Source: Gammaproteobacteria bacterium Milos-ODIII6 (GTDB taxonomy: Bacteria; Pseudomonadota; Gammaproteobacteria; Chromatiales; Chromatiaceae). Taken from it: a stretch of 64,000 nt of DNA. The position numbers were made by a program, and so were the translations under genes. Under the pieces are notes generated by a model. It did no database searches. It saw only the letters and a program-made list of their open reading frames with translations, and had not been told where the DNA came from. Position 1 is the first letter of the stretch. The number at the start of each line of letters is the position of its first letter. Positions 9,165 to 19,218 of this stretch are shown in pieces. The stretch spans positions 109,655 through 173,654 of the forward strand of contig JAPTHR010000001.1 in NCBI GenBank assembly GCA_029228645.1, given 5' to 3'.

Positions 9165-10616
9165 CTAACGACGCCAGAAAGCGGGACTGAGCAGGACCAG
9201 CAGGGTGAAGATCTCGAGCCGCCCGAGCAGCATCGCAAACGCGAGGATCCACTTGCCGGTATCGTGCATGTCCGCATAGTTCGCCCCCACGCCCGCGAGG
9301 CCCGGCCCGAGGTTGTTGATGCATGCGGCAACCGCGCTGAAGGCGGTCATGAGGTCCAGCCCGGTGGCCGCCAAAGCCATGTACATGACGGTGAAGCTGG
9401 CAACGTACAGGGCGAAGAAGCCCCATACCGCCTCGATTACGCGCGGCGAGATGATCTTCTTCCCCAATCGCACCGGGATCAGCGCATTCGGATGGATCAG
9501 TCGGGTGATCTCGCGCATGCCCTGCTTGACCAGCAACAGCATCCGGATCACCTTGATTCCGCCACCCGTCGAGCCGGCGCAACCGCCGACGAAACTGGAG
9601 AACAGCAGCAGTATCCCCAGGAAGCTGGGCCAGGCATAGAAGGCATCGGTGGTAAACCCGGCCGTGGTCCCGATCGAGATCGTCTGGAACAGGCCATGCG
9701 TAAATGCCTCCTCCCAGGTCTCGTAGGTGCCGTAAAGACGCAGACTGACCACCACGATCAGGCTCACCAAGGCGAGTATCAGAACGTAGAAACGAAACTC
9801 CGAGTCACGCCAGTAGCCCTTGACGCTACGGCGCCGGAATGCCACGAAATGGAGCGAGAAATTGACCCCGGCAAGAAACATGAACACCACCGCGATCATG
9901 TCGATCAGCGGGCTGTTGAAATAGCCGATGCTCGCATCGTGGGTCGAGAATCCACCGATCGCCACGGTCGAGTAGGCATGGCTGAGCGCATCGAAGGGGT
10001 CCATGCCCGCGAGCCAGTAGGCGAGCCCGCAGGCCACGGTCAGGCCGAGATAGATGTACCACAGCGCCTTGGCGGTCTCGGTGATGCGCGGGGTCAGCTT
10101 GCTGTCCTTCATCGGACCGGGGGTTTCCGCACGGTACAGCTGCATGCCACCGATGCCGAGCATCGGCAGCACCGCCACGGCGAGGACCACGATACCCATG
10201 CCGCCCAGCCACTGCAGCTGTTGGCGGTAATACAGGATCGAGATCGGCAGCTCCTCGAGGTTGGTGATCACGGTCGCGCCGGTGGTCGTCAGCCCCGAGG
10301 CCGACTCGAACACCGCGTCGGTGAAGGAGAGATGCGGGTGCGGCGCCAGCACGAAGGGCAGCGCGCCGATCAGGGTCAGCACCGTCCAGAACATGACCAC
10401 CACCACGAAGCCGTCACGGGTGCGCATCTCGCGCCTGACCCGCGCCACCGGCAGCCAGATCGCGATCCCGCCCAGCAGGGTCAGGCCGAAGGCGGTCAGG
10501 AAGGCGCCCAGGCTGCCATCCCCACTGAAGCCGGCAAACGCCATCGGTGGCAGCAGGGTGATGCTGAAGAGCATCATCAGGATGCCCAGGATGCGTTGTA
10601 TCGAGGCGAAACGCAT
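9165..10616 (-). CDS. trkH: Trk potassium uptake channel subunit
   Basis: Membrane subunit of the Trk K+ transporter, 483 residues, the usual TrkH length. Several pore-like segments can be seen: SASGLTTTGATV near residue 110, STVAIGGFSTHDASIG near 220, IGTTAGFTTDAF near 320 and ACINNLGPGL near 440, matching the four filter loops of the family. It lies four bases after trkA and is the last gene of the long def-to-trkH operon. Together with TrkA it forms the regulated channel in the inner membrane. Placement behind ntrYX is common in Gammaproteobacteria and suggests shared control of nitrogen/redox signalling and potassium. Confidence 0.95.
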   Translation of the reverse strand: MRFASIQRILGILMMLFSITLLPPMAFAGFSGDGSLGAFLTAFGLTLLGGIAIWLPVARVRREMRTRDGFVVVVMFWTVLTLIGALPFVLAPHPHLSFTDAVFESASGLTTTGATVITNLEELPISILYYRQQLQWLGGMGIVVLAVAVLPMLGIGGMQLYRAETPGPMKDSKLTPRITETAKALWYIYLGLTVACGLAYWLAGMDPFDALSHAYSTVAIGGFSTHDASIGYFNSPLIDMIAVVFMFLAGVNFSLHFVAFRRRSVKGYWRDSEFRFYVLILALVSLIVVVSLRLYGTYETWEEAFTHGLFQTISIGTTAGFTTDAFYAWPSFLGILLLFSSFVGGCAGSTGGGIKVIRMLLLVKQGMREITRLIHPNALIPVRLGKKIISPRVIEAVWGFFALYVASFTVMYMALAATGLDLMTAFSAVAACINNLGPGLAGVGANYADMHDTGKWILAFAMLLGRLEIFTLLVLLSPAFWRR

Positions 10617-10620
10617 AACC

Positions 10621-11994
10621 TCAGAGGTAGCTCCAGCTCACCTGGAAGAGACGCTCCACCTCTTCGATCTTGCGCTTGTTCATGAGGAACAGGATCACGT
10701 GGTCTTCGGACTCGATCACCGTGTCATGGTGCGCCATGATCACCGTGTCGCCGCGCACGATGGCGCCGATGGATGCTCCCTCGGGCAGACGGATATCCTC
10801 GATCATGCGGCCGACCACTTTGGAATCGCCGGGTTTACCGTGCGCCACCGCCTCGATGGCCTCGGCGGCGCCACGCCGCAGGGAGTGCACCATGACCACA
10901 TCGCCGCGCCGCACGTGGGTCAGGAGCGAACCGATGGTGGCGTGCTGCGGGGATATCGCGATATCCACGTTGCCCGACTGGACCAGGTCGACATAGGCGG
11001 CACGGTTGATCAGCGCCATCACCTTGCGTGCGCCGAGGCGCTTGGCGAGCATTGCCGAGAGGATGTTGACCTCGTCATCATTGGTGATCGCGCAGAACAC
11101 GTCCGAGTCCTCGATGTTCTCCTCGCGCAACAGGTCCTCGTCGGCTGCATCCCCACACAGCACGATGGTGTCGCGCAGTTGTTCAGCGGCGCTCGCGGCG
11201 CATTCTGGATTCTGCTCGATCACCTTGACCCGGTAACGCCGCTCCAGGGCCGCCGCGAGACGGCGTCCGATATTGCCGCCACCGGCGAAGATCAGGCGTC
11301 GGAACGGTTTCTCGGCGCGGCGCAACTCGCGCATCACCGCCGGGATGTTCTGGGTGGCCGCAAGGAAGAACACCTCGTCGTCCGGCTCCACCACCGTATC
11401 GCCATGCGGCTCGATTGCCTGTCCCTTGCGATAAATCGCGGCCACCCTGGCCTCCCCACTCTTCAGGTGATCATTCAGGTCACGCAGCTCGTGTCCCACC
11501 AGGGGACCGCCGTAGTAGGCGCGCACCGCCACCAGGCGAACCAGCCCGCCGGCGAAATCCAGCACCTGCAGTGCGCCCGGATGTTCGATCAGACGCAGGA
11601 TGTAGTCGGTGACCAGCTGTTCGGGGCTGATCAGCACATCGATCGGCAGCGCGTTCTGCGAAAACAGCGCCGGGTGCTTGAGGTACTCGGGGGCGCGCAC
11701 GCGCGCGATCTTGGTGGGCGTATGAAACAGCGTCCAGGCGGCCTGGCAGGCGACCATGTTGGTCTCGTCGCTGTTGGTGACCGCAATGATCATGTCGGCG
11801 TCTTCGGCTCCGGCCTGGAGCAGGATCTGCGGGTGGGATGCCTGGCCCTGCACGGTACGGATATCCAGTCGGTCCTGCATCTCGCGCAGCAGGTCACCGT
11901 TATGGTCCACCACGGTGATGTCGTTCGCTTCCCGGGCGAGGTTCTGGGCCACGGTCGTGCCCACTTGCCCGGCCCCCAGGATGATAATTTTCAT
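10621..11994 (-). CDS. trkA: Trk potassium transporter, NAD-binding regulatory subunit
   Basis: Peripheral cytoplasmic subunit that gates TrkH. The 457 residues form a duplicated RCK module: the first Rossmann motif is [10 protein letters not shown] at the N-terminus, followed by VVDHNGD and a TrkA-C domain; the second starts with [10 protein letters not shown] near residue 236, followed by a second TrkA-C domain near 370-455. Both nucleotide sites look intact. The gene starts about 88 bases after the ntrX stop and is followed by trkH after four bases, so the two subunits are made together. Confidence 0.96.
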   Translation of the reverse strand: MKIIILGAGQVGTTVAQNLAREANDITVVDHNGDLLREMQDRLDIRTVQGQASHPQILLQAGAEDADMIIAVTNSDETNMVACQAAWTLFHTPTKIARVRAPEYLKHPALFSQNALPIDVLISPEQLVTDYILRLIEHPGALQVLDFAGGLVRLVAVRAYYGGPLVGHELRDLNDHLKSGEARVAAIYRKGQAIEPHGDTVVEPDDEVFFLAATQNIPAVMRELRRAEKPFRRLIFAGGGNIGRRLAAALERRYRVKVIEQNPECAASAAEQLRDTIVLCGDAADEDLLREENIEDSDVFCAITNDDEVNILSAMLAKRLGARKVMALINRAAYVDLVQSGNVDIAISPQHATIGSLLTHVRRGDVVMVHSLRRGAAEAIEAVAHGKPGDSKVVGRMIEDIRLPEGASIGAIVRGDTVIMAHHDTVIESEDHVILFLMNKRKIEEVERLFQVSWSYL

Positions 11995-12082
11995 GCTTCT
12001 ATCCGAACCCTTTTTAACCGCTATTCTAAGCGTCGCCGGACAGCATGGCTAACGCGGCGAACGGCCTTCCGCCAGCGGCTTG

Positions 12083-13450
12083 TTACCGCCCCCGGATCTC
12101 GATGCCACGATCCTTGAGTTTGCGGTACAGGTGGGTGCGCTCCATGCCCACGACCTTTGCCATCTGGGTGATATTGCCGTCGCTCTGATCGAAATGGTAC
12201 TGCAGGTAGGCCTTTTCGAAGGCCTCGCGCGCCTCGCGCAAGGGCTGGTCGAGCGCCACGCCGGCAAACTGCGGCGCCCCCGGTTGCTGACCCTGAACCT
12301 CGCCCAGCGCCGCCCTGACCTCGTCCAGGCTGACCTCCGGGTCGCTGCCGAGAATCAGAACCCGCTGCACCAGGTTGATCAGTTCGCGCGTGTTGCCGGG
12401 CCAGTTGTGGTTGCGCAGGTAATTCTGCGCGGCCACCGAAAAATGCCGGTAGGGGAGCTTCTCGCGGGCCACCAGGCGGTCGACCGCGCTGTTCAGCAGC
12501 AGCGGGATGTCCTCAGGGCGTTCGCGTAGCGGCGGCACATTCACCGGGACCACGTTGAGCTGGAAGAACAGGTCCTCGCGAAACGCGCCCTTGTCGACCC
12601 GCTCCTGCAGATCGAAGCGGGTCGCTGCGACCACGCGCGCATCCAGGCGTACCGGCTCAGCGCCCCCGACGCGCAGGAAGGTCCCGGTGTCCAGGGCCGC
12701 CACCAGCTGCGCCTGCACCTCCAGGTCCATGTCCGCGACCTCATCCAGGAACAGCGTCCCGCCAGCGGCCTTCTCCAGGCGCCCGTACTGCACCTGCGCC
12801 CCGTCTTCACGTCCGAACAGCTCCAGCGCGGCGCCGCCCTGGGTGATACCGGTCACCCCGACATCCACGAAGGGACCGTCCTTGCGGGCGCTGTGGGCAT
12901 GCAGGTAGCGTGCGATGGTTTCGCGCCCGCTGCCCGGCTCACCGGTGATCAGGACCCAGCTGTCATGCTGTGCGATGCGCTTGACCTGCTCGCGCAGGCG
13001 GATCATGACCTGGCTGTTGCCGCCGGGCTCGACCGTCTTCTCGCTGCCGCGGCGCAGCCCGAGGTTCTCCTGTGCGAGCCGGTGGGCCTCCAGCGCACGC
13101 TCCACGGTGAGCAGCAGCTTGGCCAGCGAGAGGGGTTTTTCCAGGAAGTCGTAGGCCCCCAGGCGGGTTGCCTCGACCGCGGTTTCGACCGTCCCATGGC
13201 CGGACATCATGATCACCGGGCACGGCAATTCGCCGGCCGCGGCCCACTCCTTGAGCAGGCTGATGCCATCGATATCCGGCATCCAGATATCCAGCAGGAT
13301 CAGGTCGGGCCGGCGCTCGCGCAGGGCATGCCGGGCCTTTTCGCCGTTTTCCGCGGTCATCACCCGGTAGCCCTCGTCCGCCAGGATCTCGCTCACCAGT
13401 TCGCGAATGTCCGGCTCGTCATCCACCACCAGTACAAATGGCGCACTCAT
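12083..13450 (-). CDS. ntrX: NtrX-type response regulator with altered AAA+ core
   Basis: Response regulator partner of NtrY, 455 residues. The receiver domain is normal: phosphoacceptor D54 in LLDIWMPD, the MSGHG switch and K105. The central AAA+ domain is atypical. The Walker A site reads GEPGSGRE, with Arg176 replacing the nearly invariant Lys, and the GAFTGA loop that contacts sigma-54 is absent: the sequence passes from LFGREDGA straight to QYGRLEKA (211-228). Walker B, GTLFLDEV, is present. A Fis-type helix-turn-helix ends the protein (about 415-455, NITQMAKVVGMERTHLYRKL). It probably works as a DNA-binding regulator without sigma-54 remodelling. The start overlaps the ntrY stop as ATGA. 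Confidence 0.92.
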   Translation of the reverse strand: MSAPFVLVVDDEPDIRELVSEILADEGYRVMTAENGEKARHALRERRPDLILLDIWMPDIDGISLLKEWAAAGELPCPVIMMSGHGTVETAVEATRLGAYDFLEKPLSLAKLLLTVERALEAHRLAQENLGLRRGSEKTVEPGGNSQVMIRLREQVKRIAQHDSWVLITGEPGSGRETIARYLHAHSARKDGPFVDVGVTGITQGGAALELFGREDGAQVQYGRLEKAAGGTLFLDEVADMDLEVQAQLVAALDTGTFLRVGGAEPVRLDARVVAATRFDLQERVDKGAFREDLFFQLNVVPVNVPPLRERPEDIPLLLNSAVDRLVAREKLPYRHFSVAAQNYLRNHNWPGNTRELINLVQRVLILGSDPEVSLDEVRAALGEVQGQQPGAPQFAGVALDQPLREAREAFEKAYLQYHFDQSDGNITQMAKVVGMERTHLYRKLKDRGIEIRGR

Positions 13451-15660
13451 GCCTTCTCACCTTCACCTGTCAGCTGTTTCTCCCGCGACGGCGATTCCAG
13501 CGCGCGCAAAGGCAGGGAGACCACCATCCTGGCGCCCCCCTCGCGTCGGTTCTCCGCACGGATACTGCCGCCATGTTCACTCACGATGCGCTTCACGATC
13601 GCGAGCCCCAGGCCGGTACCTTTCTTCTTGCTCGTGACGTAAGGCTCGAAGACCTGGTCGATCACCTCCGGATCGAAGCCATTGCCGTCATCCTCGACCA
13701 CGAGATCCACCCACTGGCGGCCACGCCGGTCCACCAGGGCCGTTTGCAACCATACCCGGGTTTTACCCTCGGGTCGCGATTCGAGGGCGTTCTTCACCAG
13801 GTTGTGCAACACCTGGCGCAGGCGCAGCGGATCGGCCTCGATGAGCGCTTCCCCCGCCCCTGGCTCGAAATGCACCCGGTGCGCGGGACCGGCGTACAGC
13901 TCCATGACCTCGGCGACCAGCTTGTCGACCGCCACCGGTCTCGGTTCCATCTTGCTCGGCCGCGCATAGTCGGAAAACTCGTTGACCATTGCCTTGAGCG
14001 CCTCGACCTGCTGCACGATGGTATTGGTCGCCCGGTCGAGCACGTCCGACTCCGCTGGCGCCATATGCGGCAGGTACTTGCGACGCAGGCGTTCCGCCGA
14101 CAGCTGAATCGGGGTCAAGGGGTTCTTGATCTCGTGCGCCAGGCGGCGCGCCACTTCCCCCCAGGCCGCATCGCGCTGGGCCCGAAGGAGCTCGGTCACA
14201 TCGTCGAATACCAGCACATGGCCGACTGCTTCGTCCTCCTGCAACTGCAGGGGTGAAATCTGGCACAACAGCACCTGGCGGCCCTCTTCGCGATACAGGG
14301 TGATCTCCACCCGTCCCTCGACCGAATCGTTTTCGGAATCGAACGCCTCGCCGACCACGTCCACGAAGTGGTTCAGGGCGGTATTCAACTGATCCAGATC
14401 CTTCAGGGGACGCCCCTCCATGAGCGAGACCGGCACCCGCAGAATCGTCCCCACGGCCGGGTTGGCGGTCTGGATCAGGCCCGATGCATCCAGCGCCATG
14501 ACCCCCGAGGAAAGGGCTCCCAGCACGGTCTCGAGGTAGCGGTGCTGCGCCACCAGTTCGCGCCGACTGGCCTCCGCGAGGTTGCGCGCCTGGGCGATCC
14601 GGCGGGTCATCTGGTTGAACGAGTCGACCAGAAAGGCGAGCTCGTCCCTTACCCTCGGAATAGGCACCCGTACGTCGTACCGTCCTTCCGCGATCTCGCG
14701 CGTCGCCTCCGCGATCTGCTTGATCGGGCGCACCAGTTGGCGCGAGGTGTAGAACGCGCCCCAGGCCGCGGCGAACAGCCCGAGCAGGAGCACCAGGGAC
14801 AGAGTCAAAGCGAAGCTGAACTTGATCGACCCGCGCAGATAGGCCCTTTCCCGGTACGCCTCGTAGGCGTCCTGTACGCGCTGGGTAAGGCTGCTGAGGT
14901 TCTCCGGCACAGCGTAGATCGCCTGCATCACCAATGGCCGCGCGCGCGGATCGACCACCATCACGCGCACCACCATGGAACCCTTCTTGAGCGGCACCAG
15001 GCTGACGAAATCGCGCCCCTCGCGCGACTGCTGCACCATGTGCGTGGTTGGCGGGCTGGGTGTCAGCACCTCCGGATTGCGGTGGCTCAAGGCCAGCACC
15101 TTGCCCTTCTGATCGAAGATGGCCACTTCGAAGGCCCCGGAGGTCTCGCGCATACTCCCCACGCCCAGCGTCAGCACCGCCGGGGAGGCGTCCTCCAGCG
15201 AGCCCAGGAGATCACGCGTCAGCTTGAGCTTTTCCCGCTTGTACAGGTCAAGCGACACCTTGCTCAGGGAGAGCGCGTCCTCCATGGCGCTGTCCACCTG
15301 GACATCGAACCAGCCGTCGATGCCGCGCGCGAGAAACTGCAGCGAGTAGATGTACACCACACCCACCGGGATCAGCGAGAGCACCGCGAACATCATCACC
15401 AGGCGGACATTGAGACGCGAGCCGGCAGCCTGGCGACGGTAGTCGCGATACAGTTGCCACAGGTTCCAGCCAACCAGCAGCACCAGCGCAATCAGGCCGA
15501 GCACGGTAAAGGCGAGCAGCGGCATGAACCAGGCGTCCAGCGCCTCGGAGCGCTGCACCGCGCTGCTCATCATGTGCAGCGAGGCGAGCAACAACACCAC
15601 CAGCAGGCCGGTGGCGAAGAGGTCCAGCCGACGGCGTCTGTTCAGGGACGGATTTGCCAT
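13447..15660 (-). CDS. ntrY: NtrY-type membrane sensor histidine kinase
   Basis: Sensor kinase of about 737 residues. Two hydrophobic segments precede a third; a large periplasmic domain (about 100-270) follows, then a further membrane helix, a HAMP domain (QLVRPIKQIAEATREIAEGRY), a PAS domain, the HisKA box RRLAHEIKNPLTPIQLSAERL with phosphoacceptor His near 510, and the ATPase domain with N box HNLVKNALES, DDGNGFD and GTGLGLAIVKRI. All kinase motifs are intact. The start given is MANPSLNRRRR, which overlaps the previous gene by 19 bases; another ATG nine codons upstream is possible. NtrYX systems respond to nitrogen, redox or oxygen in other proteobacteria; the signal here is unknown. Confidence 0.93.
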   Translation of the reverse strand: MANPSLNRRRRLDLFATGLLVVLLLASLHMMSSAVQRSEALDAWFMPLLAFTVLGLIALVLLVGWNLWQLYRDYRRQAAGSRLNVRLVMMFAVLSLIPVGVVYIYSLQFLARGIDGWFDVQVDSAMEDALSLSKVSLDLYKREKLKLTRDLLGSLEDASPAVLTLGVGSMRETSGAFEVAIFDQKGKVLALSHRNPEVLTPSPPTTHMVQQSREGRDFVSLVPLKKGSMVVRVMVVDPRARPLVMQAIYAVPENLSSLTQRVQDAYEAYRERAYLRGSIKFSFALTLSLVLLLGLFAAAWGAFYTSRQLVRPIKQIAEATREIAEGRYDVRVPIPRVRDELAFLVDSFNQMTRRIAQARNLAEASRRELVAQHRYLETVLGALSSGVMALDASGLIQTANPAVGTILRVPVSLMEGRPLKDLDQLNTALNHFVDVVGEAFDSENDSVEGRVEITLYREEGRQVLLCQISPLQLQEDEAVGHVLVFDDVTELLRAQRDAAWGEVARRLAHEIKNPLTPIQLSAERLRRKYLPHMAPAESDVLDRATNTIVQQVEALKAMVNEFSDYARPSKMEPRPVAVDKLVAEVMELYAGPAHRVHFEPGAGEALIEADPLRLRQVLHNLVKNALESRPEGKTRVWLQTALVDRRGRQWVDLVVEDDGNGFDPEVIDQVFEPYVTSKKKGTGLGLAIVKRIVSEHGGSIRAENRREGGARMVVSLPLRALESPSREKQLTGEGEKA

Positions 15661-16202
15661 TCCCAGGGTTCCGCCTCGAGTTCCCATTCGCTGGAGAAAT
15701 AGGCCTGCGGCCTGAGCGGCAATGGCAGCGCCTCCACGTCCAGATAACTTTCCAGGCGGATCAGGTACTCGTCCGCAGCGTCCAGCTTTGAGCGCTCAAT
15801 CAGCGCCAGGTCACGAATGCGCCCCATGTATCGTTGCGCCGCCTCGCGAGTGGCAAACACCTGCCCATCCGGAATCTCCAGACTACGCACCTCGTACAGA
15901 CCGGACAGCGGGCGGTGCCGCAGCACCGAGCTGAGACGAAACTCCACGACATCCGATTCCCAAAGCCAGGCGCCGGCGCGGCGCATCTGCACGTGCGTGA
16001 CAAAGGTGAGCGGGACGCCGTTGTTAAGCGCTTCCCCCAGGGTTTGGGTCAGCTGGTACTGCACCTGCGCGTCCACGTAGATCCGGTCGTCCTCCCCCAG
16101 GGTGATGCTGACCTGGGAGAATTCCATGCCGGCCGACCATGCAGCGCCTGCCGCCAGGCATAAGGTCAACCACAGGCCCGCAATGCGCCGGCGATCAGCC
16201 AT
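15642..16202 (-). CDS. DUF4390-type exported protein
   Basis: A 186-residue protein with an N-terminal signal (MADRRRIAGLWLTLCLAAGAAWSA). The mature part carries the features I associate with DUF4390, a beta-rich domain with LGEDDRIYVDAQVQYQLT and EALNNGVPLTF, and a C-terminal tryptophan-rich tail. The start was chosen because GGAGAAAAGGA directly precedes it and it overlaps the rsmB end by eight bases; an ATG 11 codons upstream exists. The family has no assigned biochemical role, but it regularly sits between rsmB and ntrYX, so it may act on the periplasmic side of NtrY. That is inference. Confidence 0.82.
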   Translation of the reverse strand: MADRRRIAGLWLTLCLAAGAAWSAGMEFSQVSITLGEDDRIYVDAQVQYQLTQTLGEALNNGVPLTFVTHVQMRRAGAWLWESDVVEFRLSSVLRHRPLSGLYEVRSLEIPDGQVFATREAAQRYMGRIRDLALIERSKLDAADEYLIRLESYLDVEALPLPLRPQAYFSSEWELEAEPWEWQIRP

Positions 16203-17514
16203 TCCTTTTCTCCAGAAGCGCGTAGTAAAAGCCATCCATTGTCAGCTCACCGGGGAGGGTCTGCCTGCCGACGGCGCGGGCGTGCCCCCAGTTTTTCGGC
16301 AGCTCAATGCTACGCGCATCGGGACAGCGCTGCAGGAACTGTTCGACCTGTTGCTCGTTTTCCTGCGGCAGCAGTGAGCAGGTGGCATACAACAGCCTGC
16401 CGCCGGGGCGCAGGCAGGGCCACAAGCCGTTCAGGATCTCGGCCTGGCGGCGCGCCAGCCGGTCGATGTCGCTACGCCGCCGCAGCAGGCGGATATCCGG
16501 ATGGCGTCGCATCACGCCGGTGGCCGAACAGGGCGCATCCACCAGGATGCGATCGAAGCCCTTGCGTACCCACTCGGCGGGCGGACTTGCGGCATCACCG
16601 ACCTCGAGGCGCGCGGTTCGGCCGATTCTTTCGAGGTTCTCCTGGACCCGCTCCAGGCGCTCCGCATCCACATCCAGCGCGACCAGCTCGAGTGCATCCG
16701 CGAGCTCCAGGACGTGCCCGGTCTTGCCGCCGGGGGCGGCGCAGGCATCCAGGATGGACTGCCCCTCGCGCACATCGAGCAGCTGCGCGGCCAGCTGCGC
16801 CCCGGCATCCTGCACCGATACCAGGCCCTGCAGAAAACCCGGTACGCGGGTGACCGCGAGCGGCTGCTCCAGTACCAGCGCGCCCGGCACCTCCGACAGG
16901 GTCTGCGCGGCGATGCCCGCTTCGGCGAGCTGCGCCAGGTAGTCGGACCTCGTCAGGCGCCGGGTATTCAGCCGCAGGGTCATGGGCGCGCGCTCCTGGA
17001 GGGCCGCCAGGATCACCGTAGCGTGTTCCGGCCACGCCTTTTGGATGGCGCGCACGAACCACTCCGGTTGCGCGAAACGCAGCTGTGGCTGTTCGCGCAG
17101 CTGGGCATGCAGAGCGGCGTCCGGGTTATCCAGGTCGCGCTGCAGCCCGCGCAGGATGCCGTTGACCAGCTTGCTGGCCCAGCCCTTGTCCAGGCGACGC
17201 GTCAGCTCGACCGCGGTGGACACCGCCGCATGCGGCGGCACGCGCGTGTGCATCAGCTGGTAGGCGCCCAGCAGCATGAGCAGCTCGACATCACGGTCAC
17301 GCGCCCGCAGCGGCTTGCGCAGCCTGGCCGCCACGATCGCGTGCAACTGGTAGTACCAGCGGCACAGGCCATAGCTCAACTCGCTCGCGAGCGTGCGCTG
17401 CTGTTCCTCCAGGCCAGCGGCGGATTCCGCCAGGAGCGTATCCAGGGAGCGGCCGTCCAGAACCCCTGCCAGGTTCCGGATCGCCGCCAGGCGGGGATCA
17501 TCGCTTGCTGTCAT
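16195..17514 (-). CDS. rsmB: 16S rRNA (cytosine-967-C5)-methyltransferase
   Basis: Methylates C967 of 16S rRNA using S-adenosylmethionine. The 439 residues comprise an N-terminal NusB-like RNA-binding region (about 1-140, with QRTLASELSYGLCRWYYQL) and a Rossmann methyltransferase domain. The SAM motif is LDACAAPGGKTGHVLEL near 245, and the two cysteines of the m5C mechanism are in DAPCSATGV (near 325) and YATCSLLPQENE (near 375). Both cysteines are present. The fmt stop lies 18 bases upstream, and the DUF4390 gene overlaps the end of rsmB by eight bases, so it sits within the def-fmt-rsmB-ntrYX-trkAH operon. Confidence 0.96.
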   Translation of the reverse strand: MTASDDPRLAAIRNLAGVLDGRSLDTLLAESAAGLEEQQRTLASELSYGLCRWYYQLHAIVAARLRKPLRARDRDVELLMLLGAYQLMHTRVPPHAAVSTAVELTRRLDKGWASKLVNGILRGLQRDLDNPDAALHAQLREQPQLRFAQPEWFVRAIQKAWPEHATVILAALQERAPMTLRLNTRRLTRSDYLAQLAEAGIAAQTLSEVPGALVLEQPLAVTRVPGFLQGLVSVQDAGAQLAAQLLDVREGQSILDACAAPGGKTGHVLELADALELVALDVDAERLERVQENLERIGRTARLEVGDAASPPAEWVRKGFDRILVDAPCSATGVMRRHPDIRLLRRRSDIDRLARRQAEILNGLWPCLRPGGRLLYATCSLLPQENEQQVEQFLQRCPDARSIELPKNWGHARAVGRQTLPGELTMDGFYYALLEKRNG

Positions 17515-17532
17515 GCGTGCTGGTGAAGAAAC

Positions 17533-18471
17533 TCACGCGCCCAGCTGGGTGCCCTGGATGGCATGCGCGTTGATGAAATCCTGCGCGTCCATGCTGCGCT
17601 TGCCGGGCAGCTGCAAGCGGGTGATGCGCAGCAGGCCGTCGCCGGTCGCCACGTCGATCCCGTCCCGTCCCGCGGCCATCACGGTGCCGGGCTCGGCGCA
17701 TTCGCCGGGGATGGAAAGCGCATCCCAGATGCGCAGATTGGCGTCCTCGTAGCGGGTCTGCGCCACCGGCCAGGGGTTGAAGGCGCGCACCTGGCGCTCG
17801 ATCTCGACCGCCGGCCGCTGCCAGTCGATCCAGGCCTCGGACTTGTCCAGCTTGTGCGCATAGACCGCCTCGGCATCGTTCTGCGCCTGCGCCGGAAGGG
17901 TGGCGCCGGCGATCCCGGGCAGGGCCTTCATCAGGGCGTCGGCGCCCAGCACAGAGAGGCGATCGTGCAGGCTGCCTCCGGTTTCGTCGGCGAGTATGGG
18001 GGTCTTCTCAACCAGGTACACCGGGCCGGTATCGAGGCCCTTTTCCATCTGCATGATCGCGACCCCGGTCTCGTCGTCACCGGCCTGGATGGCGCGCTGG
18101 ATGGGTGCCGCGCCGCGCCAGCGCGGCAGGATCGAGGCGTGGATGTTGATGCAACCGAGACGGGGGGCCTGCAAAACCGACTCGGGCAGCAGCAGCCCAT
18201 AGGCCACCACCACCATCAAATCGGCGCGATAGGACGCGAGGCGCTGTACATCCAGCGGGTCGCGGAAGTTGACCGGCTGTTCGACCGGGATACCGGTCTC
18301 GAGAGCGACCTCCTTGACCGGACTGGGGGCGAGCTTGCGGCCGCGGCCGGCCGGCCGGTCCGGTTGGGTGTAGACCGCGACCACCTCGTGCGGCGACTTG
18401 AGCAGGGCGCGCAGCGGCGGCACCGAGAACTCCGGGGTGCCGGCAAACAGAATGCGTAGGGCTTGTGTCAT
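17533..18471 (-). CDS. fmt: methionyl-tRNA formyltransferase
   Basis: Formylates initiator Met-tRNA with 10-formyltetrahydrofolate. The 312-residue protein has the N-terminal FAGTPEFSVPPLRALL and the active-site block INIHASILPRWRGAAPIQRA near residue 109, which supplies the catalytic Asn and His; the catalytic Asp falls in ETGVAIMQMEKGLDTG just after. A C-terminal tRNA-binding OB domain follows from about 205. It is paired with def, which removes the same formyl group, in the order found across most bacteria, and is followed closely by rsmB. Confidence 0.97.
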   Translation of the reverse strand: MTQALRILFAGTPEFSVPPLRALLKSPHEVVAVYTQPDRPAGRGRKLAPSPVKEVALETGIPVEQPVNFRDPLDVQRLASYRADLMVVVAYGLLLPESVLQAPRLGCINIHASILPRWRGAAPIQRAIQAGDDETGVAIMQMEKGLDTGPVYLVEKTPILADETGGSLHDRLSVLGADALMKALPGIAGATLPAQAQNDAEAVYAHKLDKSEAWIDWQRPAVEIERQVRAFNPWPVAQTRYEDANLRIWDALSIPGECAEPGTVMAAGRDGIDVATGDGLLRITRLQLPGKRSMDAQDFINAHAIQGTQLGA

Positions 18472-18526
18472 GGAAATCGGGAACCTGGTCGCAAATGCGG
18501 ATTGGGAAGCGGGCTAAGCTGAAGCC

Positions 18527-19054
18527 TCAGATGACCGTGCCGACCGGTTCGGGCATGGCCTGGCGGGCCTCCTTCTCCAGCTTCTTGCGAATCCGCTGAC
18601 GCTTGAGGTTTGACAGGTAGTCAACGAAGAGCTTGCCATCGAGGTGATCAATTTCGTGCTGAATGCATACTGCGAGGAGTCCGTCCGCATCCCGCTCGTA
18701 GGCGTTGCCGTCGCGACCGAGGGCGCGAAAGCGAATCCGGTCGGCACGCTTCACCTTCTCGTAGATGCCGGGCACGGAGAGGCAGCCTTCGTCCATCTCC
18801 TCGACCCCCTCGCGCTCGAGGATCTCGGGATTGATCAGGGTCAGCGGCTGGTTTCTCTCCTCGGAGATGTCGATCGTCACCACCCGCAGCGGCGCGTTGA
18901 CCTGGATCGCGGCCAGGCCGATACCGGGGGCCTGGTACATGGTCTCGAACATGTCGTCCACCAGCTTGCGCACCCGCTCGTTCACTTCGCTGACCGGCTT
19001 GGCCTTGTTGCGTAAGCGGGGATCGGGAAAGTGCAGGATATCGAGAATCGCCAT
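18527..19054 (-). CDS. def: peptide deformylase
   Basis: Removes the N-formyl group from new proteins. The three diagnostic motifs are present in the 175-residue product: GIGLAAIQV (residues 44-52), EGCLSVPG with metal-ligand Cys91, and QHEIDHLDG with His133, catalytic Glu134 and His137. Length and motifs fit the type I iron enzymes of Gram-negatives. It is the first gene of the minus-strand operon that runs to trkH, and it is divergent from the LysM gene across about 160 bases. Confidence 0.97.
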   Translation of the reverse strand: MAILDILHFPDPRLRNKAKPVSEVNERVRKLVDDMFETMYQAPGIGLAAIQVNAPLRVVTIDISEERNQPLTLINPEILEREGVEEMDEGCLSVPGIYEKVKRADRIRFRALGRDGNAYERDADGLLAVCIQHEIDHLDGKLFVDYLSNLKRQRIRKKLEKEARQAMPEPVGTVI

Positions 19055-19218
19055 GAGACAGTCCGGGGTCTGTAGTAATGTTTCAAACTTCGTCGCCAGC
19101 CCGCTGTTTGCGCTAGACTTTCGGGCGCAAGCGGGCGGCAGTCGATAATCTGTTAATGATAACGCGAATGCCGCCGATTACGACCAGCGCGAACCGCGGA
19201 TAACGTCCAGGGAATACC

